Shown here: piece by piece, positions 12,866 to 24,530 of the stretch | How positions within the stretch are numbered: the stretch's first letter is position 1 | Layout: every line of letters starts with the position of its first letter | Assembly (NCBI GenBank): GCA_004026145.2 | Contig: CP034983.1 | Span: 7,426,630 to 7,490,629 of the forward strand | Length of the DNA: 64,000 bases | Source of the DNA: Takifugu bimaculatus | Taxonomy: Eukaryota; Chordata; Actinopteri; Tetraodontiformes; Tetraodontidae | Direction: 5' to 3' | Program-made: the position numbers and the translations under genes | The notes under the pieces: generated by a model | What the model was told of the DNA's origin: nothing | The model's input: the letters and a program-made list of their open reading frames with translations, nothing else | Databases searched by the model: none

Positions 12866-15260
12866 TGCCAGCTGTCACATAACCTGCTTTGTGAGGGTAA
12901 TACATTTGTTCTTTGTAGAATGAGCTCAGAATAATGGTTGTTTATAGTGATGAATAGTTTGAGTTTGAAAACTCTTATCTTTTGTTGATATAACTCAACA
13001 TTACATCCTTAAAAGCAGTTACAGACCCATATTCAGTCAATAACTGTTTAAAGATGTAATTTCATCAACTTACGCAAGAGTTATATCATATAAGTATTTG
13101 CAAGTAGGCCTCACCTTACAAAACGTTTTATAAACATATAATTGGTGTAAAAGTTAACCAACATTATAACTATGCAGTTATTTAAGGCAGTAATCAAACC
13201 TTTCTGAATTGAAAGAATAAAACCTTAAGCCGAAAGGACAATTTAAACACACCCAAATAATTTTAGAGCCCACAGGTGCCCCTTGGCACGGCAATATAAT
13301 TAAGGTTGTTTCACTTGAGGTGGGTGGGTGTAAAATTGCTGTATTTTATGTTGCTTTTAACAGGCTGCACAACCATTGTGGGAAAATCGACCTTTGGGTT
13401 TTTTAAGCTGTTCAAAGTCAAGAAAAGGTTTTCACAGTGGTGTGAAGCTGAATGGACAGAAATAAAAGGAACAGAAAGAACAGAAGGCTAATTTTAAATC
13501 TGTTACACCATTGGAGTGATGGTGGTGGTGGTGGTGGTTGTGGGGATTAAGAAAGTGACAGCAACTTACGTGCACAAAATGGCCGAATCTCAAGGTTCAG
13601 GGCTTGTTCCTGCAACAGGAAGGAGAGGCAGCATGTTGTCCATCTTAATGTCAGTGATTTATGTCAAGCTATAAGCAAAACAGATGCAATATTCTCATAT
13701 CTTCACTGATAAATCCCCCATCAGTGTAAATGATGGAGCATGCCATCGTCCAGTTTCCACTTTTTATTGATATTTTCCAGTAGATGCTGTATGCATGCAA
13801 TATAGAATCCACACAAGCTGAATTGAGCTTGCAAATGATATGTTTTCAACGGTAAAAGCAGAGCCATCACCTTCCCTGTCTGCTCGGTGTCTTGCGTGCC
13901 CTTAATGACTGGTTTTCAAGCATCACTTTTCCCCACAAATGGAACACCTTGAAACAAAGAGTTGCCGCTGTCAAAGCAATGTGATTCCAAACACCTACGA
14001 CAGACACACAGGTGTTGCAGCCCTTCTCCTTGGCTGACCTTCAGGACTACCTCGCCTCAAACATCTCCTTTGTCTGAAATGGCAGCAATTAGCGGCTGTA
14101 GCCGAGCAGAGGGGTTATTTTGAACGGGCGAGGGGGCAAGCACAGTGAGGGAGGCAGCACGTGAGGAGAGAGGAGACTCGAGTGAGCTGCAGGGGCCCGG
14201 AGTGGGAGGCAGAGAGATGGAGAGCCAGAAGGTCAGGGATAATTAGAAGCCTTTGTGGCCCTCTCAAGAGGCTCAGGAGGAAACCCGCAGATGGGACCTC
14301 AGCTCTTACACACCTTAGAAAGGGAGGCACATATAAGAGACATATCCTCTCTCGGGCTTTGCCACACCTGTGGGACGTGCTGGCGAACACCAGTGAAATA
14401 AAGAAAATGACCAACAGGAGAAATAAATGATGGAAATCTAATTAAAGAGCTTCCCCCTCTAATTGCTATTCTTCTGTAATTGCTAATTGGGTGTAATGAC
14501 AGCTCTGTCAGTGTCGTCACCAGTGGAGAGTTTATAAATTCACTGTCAGGTGCTCATTTTTCTTGTTTTCTACACACTGGCCTGAAAGTGTCATACTGGT
14601 TTGCTGGCTGAATTAACTCCTCCGATGTGGAATTTGCTGCCACCAGTGCTTGACTTTTAACCTCAAATGTCAGTTACATCGTAGGGGTCTCAGGCATTTC
14701 TTCCTCTGCAACCCGGTGAAAAATCAATTAAGACCTGAGCGACTTGCAGGGCCTCGGGTAAAATAGTGGCAATTAATGCGCTGACATTTCCATGCGGGCT
14801 CCATGTAAATCCTTCTTATAAAACCATGAGGTGAGCCTGACTTTAGAGGGCTGCAATTTTGTCATCTGCAAGTGGATTAAGTGTTAGACCCACGATGACA
14901 CAGTAGCGCCCCCCACACCCCCCACGCCACCCCCCAACACACACACACATAGTGTTTACAGGAACAACATAAATTCTGCTGGAGACAGTCACAGCCATCA
15001 ATTAAGGTCTTGACAAGCCTTCCAGGGAGCTTCTGGACGCTAAACTGCTGATATAAACGTTTCTGCTGCCTCTCGCTGTCTGTCAGTCAGTCAGGTAACA
15101 TCACCATTAAGCGTGTTGATGACAGACCTTACCATCACCGTCATGTGATTAATGTGAGGAGCACCTACTATTGCTTGGCACACCTGCCTCCCTTTCAGCG
15201 GGCATTTATAAAAAAAAAAGCTTTTCCACTATGCGACTGAGGTGAAATTTTTCCTGAAAG

Positions 15261-15261
<1 letters not shown>
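12866..15261. other. unique sequence, no gene recognised
   Basis: No gene is supported. It contains a short GGT-rich run (about 13,517-13,541), C/A-rich sequence at 14,915-14,948 and a paired TGACAG motif at 14,497-14,510 inside a homeodomain-motif-rich stretch. Both long frames near 14,115-14,520 overlap each other on opposite strands and look like chance. Confidence 0.5.
14430..14530. promoter_or_regulatory. candidate regulatory block with inverted TGACAG pair
   Basis: TGACAG and its complement CTGTCA sit two bases apart at 14,497-14,510. They follow a run of TAATTG/CTAATTG homeodomain cores. TGACAG is the core of TALE-homeodomain (MEIS/PREP/TGIF) sites, and inverted pairs bind dimers. The motifs are visible. 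Regulatory function is inferred. Confidence 0.25.

Positions 15262-15325
<64 letters not shown>
15262..15325. repeat. (TG)32 microsatellite
   Basis: This is a perfect 64-bp TG dinucleotide run. The minus-strand frame through it reads as Thr-His repeats and is not a gene. Long perfect TG runs are typical of teleost DNA and can form Z-DNA. Confidence 0.97.
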
Positions 15326-15327
<2 letters not shown>

Positions 15328-15914
15328 TTCATGCCCTCGCTGCTTTATATTCTCCTGCAGCCAGGTCATAGCATCTTTCAGGGTTTTGGAATCGGCGCAG
15401 TGAGTGAAATAGTAAATAGTAAACAAATGTAATGTGACACAGGGTCAGTGTTTTGCTGCGGCGCCGACAGGCGTGGAAGTAGGAAGAAATTGCTTCTGAT
15501 TGATATTTTGCCTCTTGTCAGCAGAGCAATTTTAACCCATGCAGACAGACAGGACTGAAAGTTTCCCCTGCGGAGATAAAGGGTTTTTATTGCTTCACTG
15601 CAATCTAAATAACATGTGTGTGTAACATTTTAATGAAGGTTCTTCAGAAAGGTGGGGGGGATACCTTGGCAGAGCCGTGCTGGTTACCTGTTGTAAATCT
15701 TGGCTTGATAGACTGTAATTGGTAAGCTTTGTTTAATCTAAAGCTTAGTGTCTGGCATGCTAATTCTGCAACATGTAAATATCAGTCAAATGGCACATTA
15801 ATTAAGGGAGTCATGGAGCTCCCAGGATGTTAGACAGTTTCCATCTTTATGATGAATTCAGATGAAATAACATGCTTTTGCCTGAAGGTTGGAGGTCACC
15901 CTTTTATCACTTGC
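15326..15914. other. unique sequence between microsatellite and L2 relic
   Basis: No gene or recognisable element was found in these roughly 590 bases. Confidence 0.5.
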
Positions 15915-16725
15915 GCAACGTTGCTAAGGTTCATCATGCATTTTATTTCCTCCAGGCTGGATTACTGTAATTCACTTTTATCGGGCTACCCCGAACAAGC
16001 GGTTAAACAGTCGACAGCTTGTCCAGAATGTTGCTGCTCAGCTGCTGACTACAACCAGGAAAGAGATCACATTAGTCGAGTATTGGCTTCTCCCTGTAAA
16101 ATTTAGAGTAGATTTTAAAGTCCTCCTCACATAGGAGGCTGTTCATGGACTTGCACCCTCTTATTTAAGTGAATTTATAAGTACTTATCATCGGACCAGA
16201 GTGCTGCACTCTCAAAATGTAGGCTTATGTGTAGTTTCCAAAAGTAGTCGAGGGACCAGGGCCTTCAGATATCAGGCCCCAGTTCTTTGGAACAGCTCCC
16301 AGTCTGGATCCAGGAGCCAGACACTGAGTCAGTGTTTAAAACTAGACTAAAACCTTCCTTTCGATAAGGCTTATAATTAAAGTGAAGACAGAAATGCCCT
16401 GAGTTATGCTGCTATAGGCTCAGACTGCTGGGTGCTTCTATAATACACCCACACCTCTCCCTCTTTCTTTGCATCCTCTACCCTTAAAACTTTATCTATA
16501 CATTCATGTCACAGAAATGCACCTGTTACTGCCGGAGCCTGTCTAGTTTTCTCTAGTCCTGCTGATTCTGGATATGGCCCATCAAGAGCTGAAGGTCAAG
16601 TGTCCCAAAGCTCCATCTGGACATTTGAAGAGGCACCTGGGCCCAAGGACTTCTTTTGTGGACTCCTCTGAGGCAAACAATGTATTTGATTTTGGGCTGT
16701 AAATAAATGTGGTTTGATCTGAGCA
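15915..16725 (+). mobile_element. 5'-truncated L2 (Rex1/Maui-like) LINE, 3' end
   Basis: The plus-strand translation begins in the thumb/C-terminal part of an L2-type reverse transcriptase and runs into a 3' UTR-like tail ending near GTAAATAAATG and TTTGATC. The copy lacks everything upstream of the SRLDYCNSLL block, as expected for 5'-truncated reverse transcripts. The tail region lacks the young-type module seen at 51.4 and 61.8 kb, so this is an older subfamily or a more diverged copy. Confidence 0.8.
15930..16380 (+). pseudogene. L2-type reverse transcriptase C-terminal fragment, broken
   Basis: One frame reads SSRLDYCNSLLSGYP near 15,950-15,997. After a frameshift near 16,010, another frame reads LLPVKFRVDFKVLL, VHGLAPSYLSE and FRYQAPVLWNS in the order known for teleost L2/Rex1 polymerases. 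A stop interrupts it between the KVLL and HGLAP blocks, and there is a further frame break after the VLWNS block. The catalytic palm with its YADD-type box is not present in this copy. It cannot encode an active enzyme. Confidence 0.8.
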
Positions 16726-18813
16726 ATGTCCAGAAACAGGAGTCCCCACTATGGTTACATCCTCAGAGACTTGTTCCTTCTGCGTCAGTGTTCAAGCTGT
16801 AATATATTTCTGCATAATGATTTGTTTAAATGGATGCCAAACAGCTAATGTGTGTGCAGGTAATAATGCCTCATCTGACTCTCGGCTGTGGTGTGAAAAA
16901 TCATCTGTATATGAAACAGAGCGCTTTTCTCTATTATTTCACAGACTCTCTAAATGTTGAGAATCTGTTTATATATTTTTACTGCAGCAGCCCTCCTCAG
17001 AGAGCTCCAATAAAAAAAAACAAAAAAAACTCATACATCATGGCAATTTCTCATGGGGAGCCCCTGACACATGCAGCATTTACACCAATTATTTTTTATT
17101 CTTGATGGATTGAACATGAGCATTTATACATTTTTCAAAATGCCCTTGCAGGCAGCATGCACTCTGTATTTTACATTTACCATGTGAGTGATTATCTGCC
17201 AGTGTTCTGGTGAAGAGCCCGCATTGGCTTGCTTCAGGGGTGTGAACTCTTCGGATGACAAAGAGCATAGAAGGTCAACCAGATGGCCAACACCAGCTCA
17301 CTTCCTGTTCAAATCAGTCCCCAATCTGGGGTCCTGTAAGCTCGTTCCGAGCAAGGAAGGGGCTCCCTGTGGTACTGTGTTGATTATGATTGGCAAACTC
17401 AATGCTTTGGCCTTTCCCCATCCGAAATGCCATCAAGTCGAGTGCGTGGCAACAGTCAGGGGCAAGGGTGGGGACTATATGTGAGCCCTGATAATTAGCT
17501 AAGTAGCATTGCATAATTGAGGCCAACACCATCTGTCTAAAGGGGGTAAGGAATGGAAAAGGTCTCACATATTGTTAATGAGGCGGCACGTTCACACGTG
17601 GCGCTAATAAGAATATACAGCAAGGCTCAAAAATACAACTTTTGTTGGGGGCCTTAACTGGACAAACTGACTGTGACTCCGAGTGAGAGCTTATAATACA
17701 GTTTGTGGGCTTGGTGTAAAGGTATACGACACATTTCTAAATGGCAAGGTTTTGGAATCAACATATTTACATCCTGTCTTCAGCTAAAATTATTCACATC
17801 TATGGTAGGATTGGAATTGTTTTTATTTATTTTACTATACTGACAGCGGGTCATTGCTATGAATTGAGCCAGCATTTCATGTTTTTTTCCCCATGTTTTT
17901 TACATGTTTTGACTCAGGCTCCATCTCAGAAAGATAGCCTGTGTTTACCATGCAAACGGAGGGTGGTTAAAAAAGGTGCATGCTTTCACACAGAAGTGTG
18001 TTTATTTGACACTAGGAGTAAAACTGAGGTCATGAACACAGCCACCGGTCTGATGAAAATGTCATAACAGGTGACTCAGCTCGGCTCTGGATTCATTGCA
18101 TTGGTTGTAAACATTTTTGTCCGGAAGCGAAATAGATGTGTTTTGATAGTCTTTATTTTAAGGTCACAGTAGAAGATTTTATTTCAATTTAAAATGAAAC
18201 ATGCTAATGTTTTAAAGAGTTGCTTATGGTTAATACGTTCAGGTTCTGCTTCTGCCTCAAGCTCCTCTAAAGAAAAAAAGTCTTACCTAATAGAGTCAGA
18301 ATGTTTTTTCTTCATAAATCCAGTGATGAACTGTGTCTGTAGACAGTGACGTCCTCCAGGTCTTTGGATTTTGACAATAGGGAAGTGATGCATCTCTGTC
18401 TCAAGAGGTGTGTCAGAGATTGGAGACAGAGAAATGTTTGCAGCAGCACATATTTAATTTAGATGGCAGAAGGAATTTTCCAGGTTGGCTCTTTAAGCGC
18501 AAGAGACAGGGTATTGATCTGGATATTGAGTTAGGTCACGGGCCAGCCATTAGCCAACACGGGCTGTGCAGCACATGAGCAGATGGGTGAGTGAAAGCTA
18601 GCTACTGGCTTTTTAATAATAAACCACTGGGCTGTCACTTTATGCCACTTGCGGATGGGCATTGTCGATTGATGTGGTTTGATTCATTCTTGGGTTAGAA
18701 ATATTGATAGGCTTCATGCTCACTGCAGGCAAAAATCAATAAAATGAGGTGTCACAAAATGAGGCAAAAGTAGGTTTTGTTGCATAGAGTAAGCAGGGAA
18801 ATCTTTCCTGCTG
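16726..18813. other. unique sequence, no gene recognised
   Basis: I find no supported gene. Frames up to 108 codons occur on both strands with no familiar motif, and an A-rich run lies near 17,012-17,028. Confidence 0.5.
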
Positions 18814-18907
18814 CTCCTCTCCTCTCCTCTCCTCTCCTCTCCTCTCCTCTCCTCTCCTCTCCTCTCCTCTCCTCTCCTCTCCTCTCCTCTCCTCTCCTCT
18901 CCTCTCT
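18814..18907. repeat. (CCTCT)n pentanucleotide microsatellite, about 19 units
   Basis: An uninterrupted CTCCT array of about 94 bp. The plus strand is pure pyrimidine, so it could form triplex H-DNA. It appears to have grown from the CT-rich part of an L2 3' UTR. Confidence 0.95.
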
Positions 18908-19195
18908 ATCTACAGGTATCACCGACCCCTTATCGACACTGACCTGCTGACCTCTGACCCTACTGACCCGCTCAGCTCTAGCTTTGATTGCTCAGTGTAA
19001 TTAATGCATTTGTAGATGCATGCCTGTTCTTTTCCTCCACCTTCTCCTCCCCCTCTGCCCAGCTAGCCATCAGCAGCAGGATCCCCCCATATAGGTCTGG
19101 TCCTGCTCAAGGCTTCTCCTGTTAAAATGGAGATTTTTACTGTTGTTTCTTAGGGTTCAGGCCGTGGGTTTCTGTTATATGCCTTTAATTGTAAG
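18814..19195 (+). mobile_element. L2-type LINE 3' UTR fragment with (CCTCT)n expansion
   Basis: The fragment starts with a pentanucleotide tract and continues through CTACAGGT and pyrimidine-rich DNA. It ends with the teleost L2 tail signature: GGTCCTGCTCAAGG at 19,099-19,112, then CTGTTAAAATGGAG. The same order (CCTCT-type tract, then CATGAGCCTGGTCCTGCTCAAGG-type module) is found inverted at 51.4-51.8 kb. That makes the simple repeat part of the element. The copy is more diverged than those at 51.4, 55.4 and 61.8 kb. Confidence 0.65.
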
Positions 19196-21155
19196 ACACT
19201 GTATTGATTAACTCACATTGTCATATTAATGTCAACACATTTCAATCCAGCTACAGTTTTTGCTGCCCATGACAGGTGATGGAGGCACCCTCCTTGCATT
19301 GCTGTTACTAATACCTCCACGAAACCACATGAATTTTTCATTTATTGTGCTGTGCAACACTGATCTAATTATGTTAAGTACAACAATTAATCTGATGGGT
19401 GCACACTCCACTAAACATTATTAGTTAAGTCAGTATTTGTCAATAACATCAATGGTATCTTTGCAGCATTCAAATTGTCTCCATACAGATCAGCACTAAA
19501 TGTTTCATTCCAATTTGAGACAGAGGTTAGAAAAAAGTATATTATTAGTGCAACATGGCCTTTAGGCCACGTGACACCACTGTGAGCACTGAAGCTTCAT
19601 AGATGGAGGTCTCCTCACCATTCCCCTACAGGACAGACTGTTCTGATGCTGATGACACATCCTGCTCATTCCCCAGACTGAAAGGGCCTGAGGAGCAACG
19701 ACAGGTCATGCAACAGCTAATTACCCCTCAGAGACATGAAGGGAATCACTCAGCTGTATCACACATGAACAGACTCAGGGCACAGACACTTTTAATGAAT
19801 CCAAAGAGGTTTTACTGGCTTTCACTCTTCTCCTGAATTTCATTTCATTCTTAAAGCAAAAGAAAATTTTGCTTTTTGCTAGCAGGGTCGATCAATGACT
19901 GAATGGTGCGTAGAGTCTCCAGGAGTCTGAACTTGTTCATATTTGTACATTTAGATGCACAGGCACATTTCATCATCTCATCTGTATGCCTGTGATGCTG
20001 ATGTTTGTCTGATTTGATATCTGCAAGAGAGCTCAAGCGATCAATGGAGTCGCTGGTAATGGCACCTGCTCAGTTTCTGCACGCTTTCCCTCCAATTTGT
20101 TGAACAGTTCTCAGTTTAGACTGAGAAAAAAGCCATGAGAGGAGTCATGCTGCAAGAGGCAACTACCCAAGATCCAAGCAAGGACTTTAGAGTTAGTTAT
20201 CAGATTACATTTGTGTAAGAAGAATAATCCAAGTAATTTCAACAATTGTTTTGTACACAGGGTTATGGGTCATGCTGGGTCCATTTAGTCTGCGATCAAC
20301 CTAATGTGCATGTTTTAGATCTGTGGGAGAAAACTGGACTAATGCAGTTTGTGCCTGTCTAATTACTTTTTGTCACACCTCATCTGAATTTATAATATGA
20401 AAACAATCAATTGATCAAATTATAGAGGCAATGGAAATAATCTATTTTTCCTCAGTAGTGTATTTTGAAACTTAGCTTCGTAGAAAAATTGATGGTTTAA
20501 TGCTAAATTACTCCTCTCGATGATGACTATTAGAGTTGCCAGTCGCAAAATGGAGGTAGACCAAAAGAAAGTTATGGGCCCCTGGAGGGGGTGAGCCTAG
20601 ATGATGAGTACAGTATGTGTCATCATCATGCTTTCTTCTGAAGCTCCCATGGGTGCCCTTTCCCAGAAACAACTCTCTCCCTGATGAGGCTGCACTATAA
20701 CCATAACTAGCTACAAGCCAGTTGTGACAGTAGAGGTTTTTACATGTTAATTGGGTTAAACATGTGTGGGTGTTGAAGTGGTGAACAGAAACAGCATAAG
20801 CTGTACTTTACTTATATGTAAGGCCTCAATAATCTGCAAAATACAACAAATATCCCTGAGATCCCTGACCCCTACAACCCTTTCTGCTGAGCTCTTCTTT
20901 CTCCAAATGTCTCTATAAAAGGAGTTATTTAAATGACAAAGAAACCCTCACAGTTTTAAACCTCCCAGCACAGATCAATGGTGCAAATTAATTTTAGCAT
21001 ATCAAAGATGAGCCAGCGCCACAAAGCTGAGGCTGAAGCATCAGGAAGGAAGGAATTAATATACGTTGCCCAAAACCGAGAGAAGACACATCCCAGATGA
21101 GATATCCAACAGAATAATGGAAGAACAATGAGCGGAAACCCAAATCATTTACAAT
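19196..21155. other. unique sequence, no gene recognised
   Basis: No gene, RNA or known repeat was recognised. Short frames at 19,603-19,836 and 19,851-20,036 lack any familiar feature. Confidence 0.5.
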
Positions 21156-21550
21156 TTGAACACTGGATTCACAGACTCACTGCCAAAGGAGGATGCAGCA
21201 GGCAGAAGAATATTCTGCTCGGTGTCTCCAAACTCTCACTCATCCTTCACATCTGACCAGCGTAAATCAGCAGATATGGCAAATCTGCCCTGTAGACTCA
21301 TTCTAGATAACACACAAACAAAAAGAGTAAATGGAGTCAAATTTCTTGGTGTAATTTGGGACCCCAAATTCAGCTCCCATAATAGTACACAGATGTTTAT
21401 GGATTCATCTTTTTCATCATTTATAGAGTTTCTGTTACAATTAAAATTGTCTCTCTAAAAGAAAACCAGGGCCTGACCCAAGGAGGCAAGGAAAAACTCC
21501 CCTTTAACAGTAAGAAACCTTGAGCAAGACCAGGCTCATAGAGTACATCA
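21156..21550. mobile_element. L2-type tail fragment (minus) beside a possible RT relic (plus)
   Basis: At about 21,468-21,540 the minus strand carries the L2 tail module (GGTCTTGCTCAAGG then AAGGGGAGTTTTTCC). It matches the other tails in the window but is shorter and diverged. Directly left of it, a 100-codon plus-strand frame (21,156-21,458) contains VNGVKFLGVIWD, which resembles the block after the catalytic box in jockey/L2-type reverse transcriptases. The tail is fairly secure. The reverse transcriptase relic is weak, and its opposite orientation implies two separate insertions or a rearrangement. Confidence 0.5.
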
Positions 21551-21589
21551 TCAATGAAATATGCCAGCACCCGTGTTTAAGGGAGTAAC

Positions 21590-21615
21590 AATTTTGTTAA
21601 TGATTTAACAAAATT
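21590..21615. repeat. perfect 11-bp inverted repeat, 4-nt loop
   Basis: AATTTTGTTAA (21,590-21,600) and TTAACAAAATT (21,605-21,615) are exact complements around TGAT. AT-only palindromes of this size can arise by chance in AT-rich DNA, so significance is limited. Confidence 0.8.
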
Positions 21616-22684
21616 AAGTTAACAAATTTGTAAACTTAAAAAAAAAAATTTAAACCTCTTGGTACTCATTTGAACTTCTTGTATGAGGAGGCTACACAGT
21701 AGCATCAACACCCAGAATAAAATGCTGCAAAAAGGAAAATGTGAGAGTAAATTATTCCCAGCTAAAAATGGTTGTAAGACTTCTTACAAATTAATACACT
21801 TCTGATGTTTAGGTAGTTTGTGGTTTAATATTCATGATATTTTTCTCTCAGTAGGCTCCTTTTTCTCTTTTTCCTTTTCATGCATGACTTACCACCTTCA
21901 TCATTCATTACCCTTTGAATGAGGCGAAGGCCAATCAACTGTGAGACACTTAATTTTACATTTTTTTTTAAAAAGCGTACCTCGATTCCTGAAGTGCTGG
22001 GTCTTAATTGGAAAACTCGTACACGATGTCTGCGTGCATTCACGCTGCTGTCCAATCACAGCTAATGAGGTCCTTGTAAAACAAATTTGAATGGCTTTGG
22101 GAGCTTTCTGGCCAATTCCTGCTTCCTGTTCAACCTGAAAGCACCTGCATGTGGTGCTTTCTTTGGCAATTACACCCCTTGCCAACTCATTTCTCTCTCA
22201 GCACTTTTATTGCATCTGCTGCACAAGACAAACAGCAATAAAGCCAAGGTAACCATGGATACGTGAGGGCCAGGTCTCTTATTTTTCTGTTTCCTGTCAA
22301 TGGTATTGAAAAATTCTTTTGAATTTGTGATAGTACGTCGTCTCTGCCTCTTATTTCTTCTTCATTCCTCAAGGTTATGAGTGATGTGTGGGAAGCCAAC
22401 AATGCAGGATGGCCATTACAGAAATAGAGCAGGAAAAATGTTAAGCCTTGACATTTTTTAAAAACTTATTTAACAGAATGACAAGCAGTGAGGCTGCAGC
22501 AAAGATAAGAGTGTTTGGTTTTTTTGTTGTGCTTCTGTACAAGTTAACCGTGTGTGAAAATTACATGAGACAAAATTGTTAACAGATACTTTTCGAAATC
22601 TTCAACCCTGATGAAGGTGTTCCGTTTTGATGACGATAATAAGCAACATAAGCTAATTAGCAGCACAGGAAGCATTCCTTTTAC
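21616..22684. other. unique sequence, no gene recognised
   Basis: Ordinary AT-rich sequence. Overlapping minus-strand frames at 21,825-22,402 have no recognisable domain. Confidence 0.5.
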
Positions 22685-22925
22685 ACATGCACACAGACAC
22701 ACAGACACACACACTCACACACACACACACACACACACACATTCCTGTATTTTGTGAGGACTTTTAAAGACACAAACCATAAAGACATTTCTTTCCCTAG
22801 TCCCTTACCCTCAACAGCACAACTAATCCCCTAACTCTAACCTGAAACCAATTCTCACCTCAAAATCAAGTCTTAGTCCTCAAACAGTCCTTTGAAATTC
22901 TGAGGATCTGCCACAATGACCTGAA
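22685..22925 (-). repeat. CA-linked composite repeat, minus orientation
   Basis: A (CA)n run at about 22,715-22,740 is followed by about 180 bp. Its complement reads TTCAAAGGACTGTT, then AGAATTGGTTTCAGGTTAGAG and a GTTAGGGGAT block. The same order occurs on the plus strand at 42.2-42.4 kb, also ending in a TG run. I know this as a common teleost repeat with degenerate TTAGGG-like units. The identical 14-mer (here 22,883-22,896) makes the relationship visible inside the window. Confidence 0.75.
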
Positions 22926-24492
22926 TTTTTAAATGATTTTGCTTTCTTTTCTTCCATGGTCAATAATTGGGGCGTAGTTACAGTGAGAGAGCTCTCTAAA
23001 AATGGTCACATTATATGTTTTCATTCAGACACAATGGAGAAAAACTGTAGTAGGAGTTGAGGAAATGTGAGGGGACATGAGGATAAAAAAAGTTTCCGAC
23101 TGTCCAGGCACTAATAGATTCTCCTCACACGTTCCCTGGGAGGTGACCTGCCTGTGGGAAAAGGCCCCCTCACTAATGACAGGTGAGAACACAGAGGAGG
23201 AGGCCTTCAGAGGCCTTCTAGATACATGAATCATTCTCACTGTGGCTCAGTGAGCAATTATGACAATAAATCCTTTTTCAACATGCCTGCTTGTTGTATT
23301 CTGCGCTTGGTTACTGAAGTAATCAATCAAAATTGACTATGTGCTAAAGTGAATATGAGTTATGATAATGGAAAAGTGCCAGTAGGAACAAGCCCCTATT
23401 TCTTCTCCGGTAATGACTTGAGCTATCATAAATACAATATAAAGCTATTCTAACATGGAGTGAACACTATATTGTTGTAATCTGACATTTTGAATGAACA
23501 GAAGTTGATTTTTATTTCTCTCTCTCTCTTGCAGAGAGTTGGGACAGCAAGATATTTCATCATGCTGTTGTAGCAACATGGTGGCAAGCAACTGAGTCAC
23601 CAAGCAACTGGGCAACACTCCCTCTACTCCTGGATCTTGTTTTCTTAAAAGTCAATGTATTTTGCAGTTTTGCAGCATCAGTTTTTGTACAAACACAGGA
23701 CAACACACTCCGGTCCACTCTGTAAAATGGTTCTAATCCTTTTGGGTGTGAAAAGAGGCCTCCAAACAAACCTAATGGAAAATAATCAGCTCTGCAACCC
23801 TCAGTGTTTTGGCACACTGGGACGTGCAAATACAATAAAACATCTTTCTTGACAAAAAATAAGTTATTAATCAGATGATCTGCAATCCCTCTGTGCTCTT
23901 TACAACAGCAATCCCCAGCACTGTTCACAACACTTATTAGCTCTTTTTCTGTGTTATTACTGTGATATTAATATTGAATTTCCAAATGAAAAGCGATCTT
24001 GATTGACTGATGAATCAGCTGATGGCACGGCTTTTGGCTATTTATTACCTCACAGAGGAATTCTTGATATGTTTGCCACAGAAGGAAGAGAAAAAATATT
24101 TCTTGCTGTAGCTTTTTTGCATTCACGTCTGTCCTTGGGGACTTTTGCAAACATTGGGACACAACAACTGTAACCCAGCTGAGTGGAGGCCAAGCAACAA
24201 CAGGTTCCAGTTTGGCGTTGGGGCCGTCTTTCCAAATGGAGACGGCAACAGCACCTGGTATCTCTCATGACTCCATCATGCAATGCCAAGATTGAGGAAG
24301 ATTGCTCTGCCAAAGCAATGTTATGGAGCCCCACCATGAACATCCACCAGCCTACACTGCATCTTTTCTACCAGTTCAGTGTGTGTGTGCGAGCAAGTGT
24401 GTGGGTTCTTGAATTTTATTCCTCAACAGCCTGCCCTTTATGGAATAACTCTTTCCTCATACAGTATTGTCTTTCCTTACTTGGATGAACTG
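22926..24492. other. unique sequence, no gene recognised
   Basis: No gene is supported. A CT run and CAG at 23,517-23,535 look like a splice acceptor, but no coding frame of interest follows. The minus-strand frame at 23,560-23,928 (122 codons) is unfamiliar. Confidence 0.5.
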
Positions 24493-24493
24493 C

Positions 24494-24524
<31 letters not shown>

Positions 24525-24530
24525 ACACAC
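24493..24530. repeat. (C)18(AC)10 compound simple repeat
   Basis: A run of about 18 C is joined directly to ten AC units. Homopolymer length here may be a sequencing estimate. Confidence 0.95.

Noticed and set aside
15229..15426. Minus-strand Thr-His repeat frame
   Set aside because: It is translation of the (TG)32 microsatellite.
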